The notes under the pieces: model-generated
Databases searched by the model: none
The model's input: only the letters and a program-made list of their open reading frames with translations
Told to the model about the DNA's origin: nothing
Position numbers and translations under genes: made by a program
Assembly: GCA_025934645.1 (NCBI GenBank)
Contig: JAICWY010000007.1
Coordinates: 1-64,000, forward strand
Length of the DNA stretch: 64,000 nt
Origin: Vulcanimicrobiia bacterium
GTDB taxonomy: Bacteria; Vulcanimicrobiota; Vulcanimicrobiia; Vulcanimicrobiales; Vulcanimicrobiaceae
Reading direction: 5' to 3'
Shown here: positions 46,718 to 55,999 of the stretch, one piece after another
Numbering within the stretch: the stretch's first letter is position 1
Layout: the number at the start of each line of letters is the position of its first letter

Positions 46718-47323
46718 ATGACCGACCTTGAACGAGCCCTAGCCGATATCGCGGAAGTCCGCGAGCGGCTGGGGCACGTCCAGCGGTTCAAAGGCTATTC
46801 CGGCTTTGCCGCGGCGATGTCGGGCGCGTTCGCCGTGGCGGCCGGCGTTTTGCAATTAGCGGTCGTGCCGCGCGTCGCGAACGCGCACGAAGGTCATCTC
46901 TACTTCGCGATTTGGTTCGCCTGTTGTGCCGCCTCGATCTTGATCAATTACGGCGCGATAGCGCACTGGTACGTCAACGATGCCAGCGCGCGCGATCGCT
47001 GGCAGACGGCGACGGTCGGCCTTGCGATCCTTCCTGCGCTCGTGCTCGGCGCGAGCCTCTCCTTTGCACTGCTGCGCGCGAACTTGTACGCGTTCATGCC
47101 CGGCGTGTGGTTCGGGTGTTACGGCGTCGGTCTGCTTGCATCGCGGACGATGCTGCCGCGCAACGTCGTGTTTATCGCCGCCGCGTTTATGCTCGCCGGC
47201 ATGGGCTTACTCTTCGTACCGGCCGGGATCGCGCTCGCGTGGTGGATTCTTCCGTGCGGATTCGGACTCGGGCAGCTCGCGATCGGCGCGTGCATCATGC
47301 GCGAACGGACGGTGCGCCGGTGA
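46718..47323 (+). CDS. Polytopic membrane protein paired with downstream regulator
   Basis: Multiple TM helices; overlaps start of HTH gene. Confidence 0.65.
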   Translation: MTDLERALADIAEVRERLGHVQRFKGYSGFAAAMSGAFAVAAGVLQLAVVPRVANAHEGHLYFAIWFACCAASILINYGAIAHWYVNDASARDRWQTATVGLAILPALVLGASLSFALLRANLYAFMPGVWFGCYGVGLLASRTMLPRNVVFIAAAFMLAGMGLLFVPAGIALAWWILPCGFGLGQLAIGACIMRERTVRR

Positions 47324-47694
47324 GTTCCAAACCATCCTACGCGCTCAGCGGCCTGGACAAAGTCTTTCACGAGCGCGGCCGGTTGGCGATCTGCAGCGCG
47401 CTCATCGCCAATACCGAAGGGCTTTCGTTCACGCAATTGCTGGAAGCATGCGATCTTACCGACGGTAATTTGAACCGCCATCTGCACGCGCTCGCCGAGA
47501 TGGGCATCGTTACGATGCAGCGCATCACCGGCAAAGGCCGCCCGCAGACCATCGTGCGCATTACTCGCGAAGGCAGCGAACGTTTTCTGAACTACATCGA
47601 CGAGTTGGAAGGCGTCGTTCGCGAGGTTCAGCGCGCGCGCAAACGCAAAGGATCGCCCGGCCGGACAGTTCCGGCCTCTTCAACCTCGCAGTAG
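47320..47694 (+). CDS. Winged-helix transcriptional regulator (MarR/HTH_34-like)
   Basis: RLAICSALIANTEGLSFTQLLEACDLTDGNLNRHLHALAEMGIVTMQR; GTG start. Confidence 0.85.
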   Translation: MSSKPSYALSGLDKVFHERGRLAICSALIANTEGLSFTQLLEACDLTDGNLNRHLHALAEMGIVTMQRITGKGRPQTIVRITREGSERFLNYIDELEGVVREVQRARKRKGSPGRTVPASSTSQ

Positions 47695-48266
47695 ACGCCC
47701 ATCACGTTGTCGCGTTTCTGCGCGACGTAGAGCAGCACGTCGTTGTCCTGCTCGCCCGTCGCAATATCGTACGTCGTAGTGACGCAGCGCCCGATGGTAT
47801 CGCTCACGCGCAACACCGCGCCTCCGATCTCGAGAACCGCGCCCATGAGATCGGGTTCCCGGTACGCGAAGCCCGCGGCAGCCTTCGCGTAGAGATTCGG
47901 ACGCCACCGCAACGGATCCAGCGGAATTTCCAATGCCGCTTCAACCTCGGAAATCCAGCGGTCGAAGATCAGCGAAACGGGCGCGGCGTCGAAATAATGC
48001 GTGTCGGCGTCTTGCAGCGCCAAGGTGACGCCCCGGGCGGCAGCCATTCCGGCTGCTGCCGACGCATCGCTCGTCGTGTGCAGCAGGTTGTGCTCTTTGC
48101 CGCGGTAGGTCTTGCCTTGACGGGCATGCCCGGCTTGCACGAACAGCGCGCCGGCGCGGTCACCGGGAATACCGTCCCGTTCGACCCGCGCGCTTTGCAG
48201 CGGTTCCGCGGCTAAGCTCTTTACCGGATACCGCCACACGGCGGCCAGCTGACCCAGCAACTCCAT
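47628..48266 (-). CDS. MOSC domain-containing protein
   Basis: YPVKSLAAEPLQSARVERDGIPGDRAGALF; C-terminal VRPGDPLRL. Confidence 0.85.
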   Translation of the reverse strand: MELLGQLAAVWRYPVKSLAAEPLQSARVERDGIPGDRAGALFVQAGHARQGKTYRGKEHNLLHTTSDASAAAGMAAARGVTLALQDADTHYFDAAPVSLIFDRWISEVEAALEIPLDPLRWRPNLYAKAAAGFAYREPDLMGAVLEIGGAVLRVSDTIGRCVTTTYDIATGEQDNDVLLYVAQKRDNVMGVYCEVEEAGTVRPGDPLRLRAR

Positions 48267-48316
48267 GCTCCAAGAGTACCATAGGAGCGCTTCCCGCTCC
48301 TCAAGAATGGCGGCGC

Positions 48317-49273
48317 ATGAGTGCGTCTTCCGAAGCCGCGCAGCTTCGTCCGCTCAGTATCGGCGAGATTTTCGATCGCGCGATAACCCTGTACGCGCGC
48401 AATTTCGTGCTCTTCACGATCGTCATGCTGGTCGCGGTGCTTCCGTTCGGCGTTTTCGAATATTACGCGGACAAGGGCAATGCGCAAACGTACACGCAAA
48501 TTCTGCAAGCCGCGCAGCATCCCGGAACGCACAAGAAATCGACGGCCGACGCGCTCCAAGTGTCGCCCGAAGATTCACTCGCGCTCCTAGGCGCGCTGCT
48601 CATTTCTTTGCTGCTGGCTCCCGCAGCGATTGCGGCGTCGGCGTTCGCCGTTTGGAAGATGTCGAAGGGGGAGCGGCCGACGTGGCAGGCCTGCTATGCC
48701 GATGCATTCGGTAAATTCGGCGAACTTTTCGGCGTTTCGTTCTGCACCGGTCTCATCGGATTTGGGGCCGCCTTTGTAGGCATGTTCGTCCTGATGATCC
48801 CCGTTGTTCTCGGCGCACTTATGTACGCGTCCGCTCCGGCGGCCGGAATCGCGCTTTTCGTGGTGAGCGGCTTGCTGGGCGTTGCGTGGTTTATCGGCAT
48901 CCTGGTGCTCGCACTCGCCATTGCCTTTGCGTTCTGCGGCGTGGGCGTGGAGAATTTGGGCCTAGGCGCGGCCATCGGGCACGCTTTCGGCCGGATATTC
49001 AACCGGCGGGAGATCGGCAAAGCGGTACTCGTTGCGCTGGCAATCGGCGCCGCCAACATCGGCTTGAGCTTCATTGCGATATCGGCGGAAATGTTGCTCG
49101 TTTGGCTCGTGCACTCCAGCGCGGTGGATGCACTCGTGCAAACCGCCATAGCGCTGATTAATTACTCATTCCTCGCGGTGCTCGTGAGCGTCTATTACGT
49201 CGACGCGCGCGTCCGGCAAGAGGGCTTGGACGTGCACGAAGCGCTGGACAACCTGCAGCCGCAAGCGACGTGA
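48317..49273 (+). CDS. Polytopic membrane protein (DUF7544/GDPD-membrane-like)
   Basis: LRPLSIGEIFDRAITLYARNFVLFTIVML; multiple TMs. Confidence 0.7.
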   Translation: MSASSEAAQLRPLSIGEIFDRAITLYARNFVLFTIVMLVAVLPFGVFEYYADKGNAQTYTQILQAAQHPGTHKKSTADALQVSPEDSLALLGALLISLLLAPAAIAASAFAVWKMSKGERPTWQACYADAFGKFGELFGVSFCTGLIGFGAAFVGMFVLMIPVVLGALMYASAPAAGIALFVVSGLLGVAWFIGILVLALAIAFAFCGVGVENLGLGAAIGHAFGRIFNRREIGKAVLVALAIGAANIGLSFIAISAEMLLVWLVHSSAVDALVQTAIALINYSFLAVLVSVYYVDARVRQEGLDVHEALDNLQPQAT

Positions 49274-49920
49274 ACGGCCTTCCGCCGTTCGGATCTTCCA
49301 TTCCGCGGGCGGATCCGCAGCATGCGGCGCGTGCAATTCTTTCACAAGCCCGCTTCCGGATCGCGAGCGCTGCACCGGTCCGCCGCACATGGTGGGATGC
49401 AGTTCGCGAATGGCTCGGAGCGCGCTGGCACGACTTCATGCACGCGCTGTTCGGACGCGTGCACATCGGCGCCCCCGGGCCGGCGTTCGGGGACGTGCTG
49501 TTAATCGCATTGGTGCTCGTGGTGATCGTCGTGCTGGTGCGTCTGCTCATGGGCGCGGTACGCATCGGTACGGCAAAGACCGCGTATGCGGCCGCGCAGA
49601 ACGCTCCCGATGCGGGAGTGCTTCACGAATTGAGTTTGACGGCGGCTGCGCGCGGCGATTATTCGCTCGCGATCGTCCTGCTGTTCCGCGCTGCGCTCGC
49701 TGCGCTCGACGTCCAAGGCGTCGTCCACGACGAGCCCAGCCGCACCGTGAACGAATGCCGCCGCGCGGTTCGTGCGAAAGCGCCTCCGCTCGCTGAAGCG
49801 TTTGACGCGATCGCCCGTCCGTTTACCGCGGTGCTCTACGCGGAGCAGCCGGTGACCGAAGGGCAGTGGCGATCGGCGTTACAAGCGTTTGCGCGGTTTC
49901 CGCAGGCCGCCGATGCGTAA
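49270..49920 (+). CDS. DUF4129-like protein
   Basis: Central TM and ARGDYSLAIVLLFRAALAALDVQGVVHDEPSRTVNE; gene context. Confidence 0.75.
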   Translation: MNGLPPFGSSIPRADPQHAARAILSQARFRIASAAPVRRTWWDAVREWLGARWHDFMHALFGRVHIGAPGPAFGDVLLIALVLVVIVVLVRLLMGAVRIGTAKTAYAAAQNAPDAGVLHELSLTAAARGDYSLAIVLLFRAALAALDVQGVVHDEPSRTVNECRRAVRAKAPPLAEAFDAIARPFTAVLYAEQPVTEGQWRSALQAFARFPQAADA

Positions 49921-50980
49921 AGCGGATGTCATCATCGCGGGAGTTGCTATCCTGCTGCTTGCATTGCTGACGGCACTGCGCAACGGCGCTCACGCGCCGC
50001 CCTCGCAGCCGTCAACGTTCGATACGGGCGCGAACGGTTACGCGGCATTGTACGATTTGCTAAGAGTGGAACGGCTGAATGCCGGACGCTTCGAAGATCC
50101 GATCGGAACGCTGCCGCCGAACTCCGCAACGCTGGTGCTCGCGGGAAGCGGCGCGTTCGCCGCTGCGGTGCATAACGAACAGGGCGAACGCGCGTTGGAC
50201 TCGTGGGTGCGCCGCGGCGGTACGCTGGTGATTGCAGATCCGTACGCGATGTCGCGCGCGCTCGGGTTGCGGCCCGCGAGAATAAGGCGCGAAAACGACG
50301 CGATTCTGGCGGGCGGGTGCGGTTATCATGCCGCAGCGGCGATGCAAGTCGGGGCGCGGCTTGCCGCGACGTATGCCGCCTCGTGTACGCCGCAACGCAA
50401 AACGCTTTTGCAAGCGGGTGGACGCGCGGCGGCGATCGCGTACCGCCGCGGAAAAGGCACGGTCGTTGCAATCGCCGCGCCGTCCATATTTGACAATACG
50501 CATTTAGCGCTGCGGGATAATGCCGCATTCGCCTACGGTCTGTTCGCCGAAAGCCGCAATGTGCTCTTCGACGAGCGGATCTACGGGTATGCCGCGGGAC
50601 GATCGTTCGGCGAGGTCATCGGCTGGCCGGTACGGACCGCGATCGCGATTTCAATCGCGGCGCTGCTCCTTGCGCTCGTCGGCAGCAACGTGCCTTTCGC
50701 GCCGCCGTTGGAAGCAGCGCCGCCGGACGAGCGCGATACGTCCGCGTACATCGCATCATTGGCACGCATGCTCGAACGCGGCGGCGCATCGGATGCCGTC
50801 ATCAAGCGGCTCGCGGATTCGGCGAATACAATCCTGCGTTCGCGCGGCGCCCGCGATGCAGAAGCGGCGCAGATCGCCACGGAATTAGTGCAGTTGCAGA
50901 TTTCATCGGGCCCACGCGCCGCAGCGCGCCTGCTGCGAGCGGGGCGCCTCTACGCCCGCGTGCGAAAGGATTACGCATGA
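49913..50980 (+). CDS. DUF4350-like protein
   Basis: FDTGANGYAALYDLLR; LDSWVRRGGTLVIADPYAMSRALGL; context. Confidence 0.75.
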   Translation: MRKADVIIAGVAILLLALLTALRNGAHAPPSQPSTFDTGANGYAALYDLLRVERLNAGRFEDPIGTLPPNSATLVLAGSGAFAAAVHNEQGERALDSWVRRGGTLVIADPYAMSRALGLRPARIRRENDAILAGGCGYHAAAAMQVGARLAATYAASCTPQRKTLLQAGGRAAAIAYRRGKGTVVAIAAPSIFDNTHLALRDNAAFAYGLFAESRNVLFDERIYGYAAGRSFGEVIGWPVRTAIAISIAALLLALVGSNVPFAPPLEAAPPDERDTSAYIASLARMLERGGASDAVIKRLADSANTILRSRGARDAEAAQIATELVQLQISSGPRAAARLLRAGRLYARVRKDYA

Positions 50981-51945
50981 TCGTCACCTCCGCCAAGGAT
51001 CTCGCGACGCGCATCGATGCGGCGATGCGTGAGGTCATCGTCGACGGCGAGCGCATCACGTTCGCGCTGCTGGTCGCACTCTTCGCCCGCGGGCACGCGC
51101 TGATCGAAGGCGTTCCCGGAACGGGCAAAACGCTCGCGGTGCGCGCGCTCTCCGCGCTGCTCGGCGCGCAGTATAGGCGCATACAATTTACGCCGGATCT
51201 GCTGCCGGCCGACATTCTCGGCACGACCGTCTTCAATCCGCAGAGCGCCGAGTTTTCCATGCGCCCCGGGCCGATCGTCACCAACGTGCTCTTGGCCGAC
51301 GAAATCAACCGTACGCCGCCGAAAACGCAGTCCGCGCTGCTGGAAGCGATGGAAGAAGCGCGCATCACGATCGACGGCTCGCCGGTGACGCTGCCGCAAC
51401 CGTTCTTCGTATGCGCGACGCAAAATCCGATCGAATACGAAGGCACGTATCCGCTTCCGGAAGCGCAGCTCGACCGCTTCTTGGTGAAGATCGACGCGTC
51501 GTATCCGGCCCAGAATGCAGAATTGGATTTGCTCGCGCGCGTCGCCGGCGGATTCGATGCGCGGGGGATCGATCACACGACGCTGGCCCCGGTTAGCGGC
51601 CCCGAGGAGATTTTGAGCGTACAGCAAGGCGTACGCACCGTCCACGTCTCCGCCGCGGTGCAGCGCTACATCTACGACGTCGTTTCCGCGACCCGAGGCG
51701 ACCGGCAGTTGAGCTTGGGTGCGAGTCCCCGCGCCGGCGTTTCGCTTTTATTCGCGGCGCAGGCCGCGGCCGCGATCGACGGCCGCGCGTACGCCACGCC
51801 CGACGATGTAAAAGACGTCGCGCCGCTCGTGCTGCCGCACCGCCTTATCCTGCAGCCGCAGGCCGAAATCGACGGCACGCGGGCGCGCGAGGTGCTCGAT
51901 CGCGTCATGCTGACGGTTCCCGTGCCGCGTGAATCGCCTGCATAA
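50977..51945 (+). CDS. MoxR-family AAA+ ATPase
   Basis: LIEGVPGTGKTLAVRALS; LPADILGTTVFNPQSAEF; LLADEINRTPPKTQSALLEAMEE. Confidence 0.95.
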   Translation: MIVTSAKDLATRIDAAMREVIVDGERITFALLVALFARGHALIEGVPGTGKTLAVRALSALLGAQYRRIQFTPDLLPADILGTTVFNPQSAEFSMRPGPIVTNVLLADEINRTPPKTQSALLEAMEEARITIDGSPVTLPQPFFVCATQNPIEYEGTYPLPEAQLDRFLVKIDASYPAQNAELDLLARVAGGFDARGIDHTTLAPVSGPEEILSVQQGVRTVHVSAAVQRYIYDVVSATRGDRQLSLGASPRAGVSLLFAAQAAAAIDGRAYATPDDVKDVAPLVLPHRLILQPQAEIDGTRAREVLDRVMLTVPVPRESPA

Positions 51946-53269
51946 AGTTTTTCTGCGCGCGTGGTTGGGACCGCGCGCGTACTGGGCGCTCGCCGCGATC
52001 GCGGCAGCTTTTGCTGCGGGCGCTCTCGCCGGTCCGCTGCTCTGGATAGCGTTCGCGGCGTCGGCGCTCTTTCTCGCCGCCTTCGCGGCGGATGCCGCCA
52101 TCGGCCCTTCGCGCTCGCAGATCGAGATCGAACGGTTGGAGCCGGATCCGTTTGCGCTGCGCTCTCCGGCAGAACTGCGCTATCGCATTCGCAACGCCGA
52201 TCCGCGCGCAGTGCGCGCCGGCATCATCGAGGGTCCTTGCGCGCTGCTGCGTTTCGACGTCGATGAAACAACTGCGTCCGTTGCCGGAAAGAGCGAGGCA
52301 ATCATTGCATCTCCGGTTACTCCGGTCGCACGCGGAACGCTCCAGCTTGGCGAGCTGTTCGTGTGGTACGAAAATGCGATCGGTCTTATCCGGCGCCGGA
52401 TGCGCGTGCCGGCCGGCGGTGAAGTGCGCGTGTATCCCGATCTTTCGGCGGTGGAACGGTACGGCACGCTCAACGCGCGCAACCGCATTATCGAAGCGGG
52501 ATTGCGCCGCCTGCGTCTTCGCGGTGCGGGCACCGAGCTGGAAAGCGTGCGCGATTGGAGCGACGGCGATCCGTTCCGAGCGATCAATTGGAAAGCCACG
52601 GCACGCCGCGGACGCGTCATGGTTACGCAATACGAGGTCGAACGCAGCCAGAACGTCATGATTTTGCTCGATGCGGGCCGGTTGATGACGCCGCGCGTGG
52701 ACGAGCAGCGCAAGTTCGATTACGCCGTAACGGCGGCGATGTCGGTTGCGTCGGTTGCTGCGCTCGCGAACGACAAGGTCGGCGTGGTCGCGTTCGCCGG
52801 CGCGATTCTGCGGGCGTGCGCGCCGCGCGCGACCGGCGGTTCCCTCGCGCGCGTTGCAGCTGAAATTCACGACGTCGAACCGCGCTTCGAAGAGTCGGAT
52901 TATGCGCAGGCGTTCGCGTACGTGCGTACGCACGTGCGTAAGCGCAGCCTCATCGTCTTTTTCACCGACATGGTGGACCCGGTCGCGCAGAGCACCGTGC
53001 TCGCGCAGATCCGGCTGCTCTCGCGCCGTCATCTGGTCGTGTGCGCCTTCATGAACGATGCCGCGATCGATCGCGCTTTAGCCGCCGAGCCCCGAACGAC
53101 TACCGGCGTTTACGCCGCGGGCGTCGCGCTGGAACTGCAAGAAGAACGGCGCACGGCCTCCGCCGTGCTTACGCGGCTCGGCGTGCGCGTTATCGACGTG
53201 CCGGCGCGGGAGCTGACGACGGCGCTAATCGATCAGTATCTGCAGATAAAGCAGCGCGGTTTGCTGTAG
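51929..53269 (+). CDS. DUF58 domain-containing protein
   Basis: RDWSDGDPFRAINWKATARRGRVMVTQYEVERSQNVMILLDAGRLM. Confidence 0.92.
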   Translation: MNRLHKVFLRAWLGPRAYWALAAIAAAFAAGALAGPLLWIAFAASALFLAAFAADAAIGPSRSQIEIERLEPDPFALRSPAELRYRIRNADPRAVRAGIIEGPCALLRFDVDETTASVAGKSEAIIASPVTPVARGTLQLGELFVWYENAIGLIRRRMRVPAGGEVRVYPDLSAVERYGTLNARNRIIEAGLRRLRLRGAGTELESVRDWSDGDPFRAINWKATARRGRVMVTQYEVERSQNVMILLDAGRLMTPRVDEQRKFDYAVTAAMSVASVAALANDKVGVVAFAGAILRACAPRATGGSLARVAAEIHDVEPRFEESDYAQAFAYVRTHVRKRSLIVFFTDMVDPVAQSTVLAQIRLLSRRHLVVCAFMNDAAIDRALAAEPRTTTGVYAAGVALELQEERRTASAVLTRLGVRVIDVPARELTTALIDQYLQIKQRGLL

Positions 53270-54227
53270 CGCGGCCGGCCAGCGTGAAATACGCGAGCAG
53301 CAAAATACCGGTCGCAATGCCTACGCCGGCGCGCACGTTCATCGCATAGCGCAGTGGGGAGAAGAAGCCCTCGATCGTTCCGGCAAGGCAGAGCATCGCC
53401 GCGACGCCCGCGATTAATACACCGGCGCGGCGTCCTGCGATCGCAATCGAATCCCGCCGCCGCAAGCGCCCGGGGAAGAGCACGCCGGCAGCGATGAGGA
53501 GTCCGGCGCCGCCCGCAATTTGGATCGCCGTCAATTCGATGAAGCCGTGCGGCGCGATCGTGGCCCAAAAATCCGGGCCGAAGCCGGCTTGCGCGAAAAG
53601 TGCACCGAGCGCGCCCAGCATAAGCGCGTTAAAGACGATCAGATAAATCGTGCCCGCCCCCAGCGTCACGATTCCCGCGGCAAACGCCGCAACGGCCACC
53701 CGAATATTGTTCGTGATGATGAACGACGACATCGCTGCCGATTCGCTGCTTCCGAACGCGAAGTTCGAATCGTGCAGGCTCTTCGTGATATGCGCCGGCA
53801 CGATCGCTTCGGGCAGCAGTGCGTAAGCGTCCGCCGGATTGCGCGACACGATTGCGTACGCGGCCAGTGCCCAAAGAATCGTGAGCGCGACGCAGACGCC
53901 GATAGCGATCCACGAACGGCGCACTTCAGCCGGGAAGGTGCGCGCGAAAAATATCCACGCGCGCCCGCGCCAGCTCTCGACGCTGCCGCCGTACACGTAC
54001 GCATGCGCGCGCGCCGTGAGCCGGTTCAAATAGTGCAGCAGTTGCGCGTCGAAATGATGGCCTTGCGCATACGCAAGATCGGAAGTGACCCAGCGGTACA
54101 GCCGGCCGAGCCTGAAGAGTTCGTCCGCGTCGAGGCCGCGCAAGCCTGCGCGTCCCGCCCGGGCGAGGAGCGCTTCCAAGTCGTTCCACGCGCCCCCGCG
54201 CGCCTTCACGAACTCCCGCTGCTTCAC
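53190..54227 (-). CDS. Stage II sporulation protein M (SpoIIM)-family membrane protein
   Basis: FIITNNIRVAVAAFAAGIVTLGAGTIYLIVFNALMLGALGALFAQAG...IAPHGFIELTAIQIAGGAGL. Confidence 0.88.
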   Translation of the reverse strand: MKQREFVKARGGAWNDLEALLARAGRAGLRGLDADELFRLGRLYRWVTSDLAYAQGHHFDAQLLHYLNRLTARAHAYVYGGSVESWRGRAWIFFARTFPAEVRRSWIAIGVCVALTILWALAAYAIVSRNPADAYALLPEAIVPAHITKSLHDSNFAFGSSESAAMSSFIITNNIRVAVAAFAAGIVTLGAGTIYLIVFNALMLGALGALFAQAGFGPDFWATIAPHGFIELTAIQIAGGAGLLIAAGVLFPGRLRRRDSIAIAGRRAGVLIAGVAAMLCLAGTIEGFFSPLRYAMNVRAGVGIATGILLLAYFTLAGRATANRAALSADTDRLAPSSAPAPARR

Positions 54228-54269
54228 GCGGCTGGAGTTCGCCGGGTGCGAGCCGAATCGCTTTTACAC

Positions 54270-55022
54270 ATGGACCGCAGCGTGAGCGTACGGACCCCGG
54301 AAAGCATCGCGTTTTCGTACGAACTCGCCGGGCTGGGCAGCCGCTTTTTGGCTTTGGCGATCGACGTCGCGATTCAAACGCTCATCGTCGTCGGCATCTT
54401 TTGGGCTATCGCCGCGGCCGGTGCCGGTGCCGGCTCGCACGTCCGGACGGGTGCCCCGGGTGCCTCGCGCGGGGCAACGTCGCTGGGGATCGCGATCGTC
54501 GTCGCGATTTTGTTCCTGATCTATTTCGGCTACTTCATGTTGTTCGAGGCATTTTGGAACGGGCAGACGCCGGGAAAGAAGGCGCTGCACATTCGCGTCG
54601 TGCGCGACGGCGGTTATGCGGCGGATTTCGGAAGCTGCGCGATACGCAATCTGGTGCGCGTGGGCGAGATGGCTTTGGGCTTTTATGCGGTGAGCGCTAT
54701 CGTTGCGCTTCTCTCGCCGGAGAACAAGCGGCTCGGCGATCTCGCGGCCGGGACGATCGTCGTGCGCGAGGATCGCGCGCCCTCGCTCGCAGGACTTATT
54801 GCGGCGCAGGAGCGCGCAGGCGCGCAAAGCGGCGCGCCGTCATTGCTCTCGCCGGAAGAACATGCCTTGGTCGACCGCTACGTGTCGCGCCGCGACGGCA
54901 TGATGCCCTCGCACCGCGCGCTGCTAGCCGCGCAGATCGCCGCGCGCGTGCGTCCGCGCATCTCGCGCGATCTGCAGGCACTCGACGACGACGAATTGCT
55001 GACGCAGCTTAGCGGTTGGTGA
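54270..55022 (+). CDS. RDD family membrane protein
   Basis: GLGSRFLALAIDVAIQTLIV; EAFWNGQTPGKKALHIRVVRDGG; NKRLGDLAAGTIVVRE. Confidence 0.92.
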   Translation: MDRSVSVRTPESIAFSYELAGLGSRFLALAIDVAIQTLIVVGIFWAIAAAGAGAGSHVRTGAPGASRGATSLGIAIVVAILFLIYFGYFMLFEAFWNGQTPGKKALHIRVVRDGGYAADFGSCAIRNLVRVGEMALGFYAVSAIVALLSPENKRLGDLAAGTIVVREDRAPSLAGLIAAQERAGAQSGAPSLLSPEEHALVDRYVSRRDGMMPSHRALLAAQIAARVRPRISRDLQALDDDELLTQLSGW

Positions 55023-55995
55023 CCCGGCGCAGCAGATCGCGCGCGAAGGTCATCGCTTCGTTCTTCGTCTGCTCGTAGATCGATTTGGCTTGGCCGGCGC
55101 TCATGTGCCGGCCCTGTTCGTAATAGAACGCGACGCCCTCGCCTACCACGATCGTGCCCGCGTATGCGATCGCGCCTTTGATGGCAATGCCGGCTACCGG
55201 AATGAAGCCGGAGAGTTCGCGCGCGAGCGAACGCCAACCGAAGCCGCCGCCGATGACCGGAAGCAGCTGCCACATGCGCTGCACGTCCGGATCTTTGCCA
55301 TAGGTCGCCTCGACGTGCAGCATGAGCATCATCTGAATGCCCGTGATCGCCATCATGTCGCCGGCCGAGGCGAACACGCCCATCACCAGGCCCACGACGG
55401 GAATGTGATCCACAACGGCGCTTGCCAGCGCAACCTTTAACGCGTTGTTCGCCGCATCGCGGGTGAGCTTCGCCGCGACACTCTCGCGCAGTGCCGGCAA
55501 ACGGCGTCCGACCGCGATCTCGACACCCTTGCAGCATTCGACGATGTGCGGGAACACGCGGCCGCGCAGCGCTTCGCGCGAGATCGACGCCACGGTGTAT
55601 TCCGCAAACGTGCCGCGCGCCGGCGCCGACGAGGGGCCCGAAGTTTGCGCCGCTTCGTCGACTGTGATCGCGATGATCGGCAGATTGAGCGCGCGCAGCG
55701 GCTGCATCGTCGTTCCCGACACGTCGCCGCCGCGGCCTAAGAAGAGTACCAGGCGCGCTTCCTGCGTGATCGTGGGTTGCGCCATTCCCGGCACGATCGT
55801 TTCCAAACACGCTGCCGCGTCGAGCGGCATTCCTTCCACGTTGTTTCCGTCGAGCAGAAACGCGCGCATCTCGGCTACCAGCGCCGGATCGCCGCACAGA
55901 TAGAACCGGAACGGTTTGCGGGTATTCGCGTGAACCGTTCTTACGTCGATTCCCTTGCGGACGAGGCGGAGAATATCGCCGGTAGCCGTTGCCAT
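55009..55995 (-). CDS. DUF697/YcjF-like membrane protein
   Basis: C-terminal ALASAVVDHIPVVGLVMGVFASAGDMMAITGIQMMLMLHVEATYG. Confidence 0.6.
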   Translation of the reverse strand: MATATGDILRLVRKGIDVRTVHANTRKPFRFYLCGDPALVAEMRAFLLDGNNVEGMPLDAAACLETIVPGMAQPTITQEARLVLFLGRGGDVSGTTMQPLRALNLPIIAITVDEAAQTSGPSSAPARGTFAEYTVASISREALRGRVFPHIVECCKGVEIAVGRRLPALRESVAAKLTRDAANNALKVALASAVVDHIPVVGLVMGVFASAGDMMAITGIQMMLMLHVEATYGKDPDVQRMWQLLPVIGGGFGWRSLARELSGFIPVAGIAIKGAIAYAGTIVVGEGVAFYYEQGRHMSAGQAKSIYEQTKNEAMTFARDLLRRVTNR

Positions 55996-55999
55996 GCTG

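Noticed and set aside
53190-54227. Sporulation locus based on SpoIIM similarity
   Set aside because: The SpoIIM family is widespread in non-spore-formers in the MoxR/DUF58/RDD context; no other sporulation genes seen.
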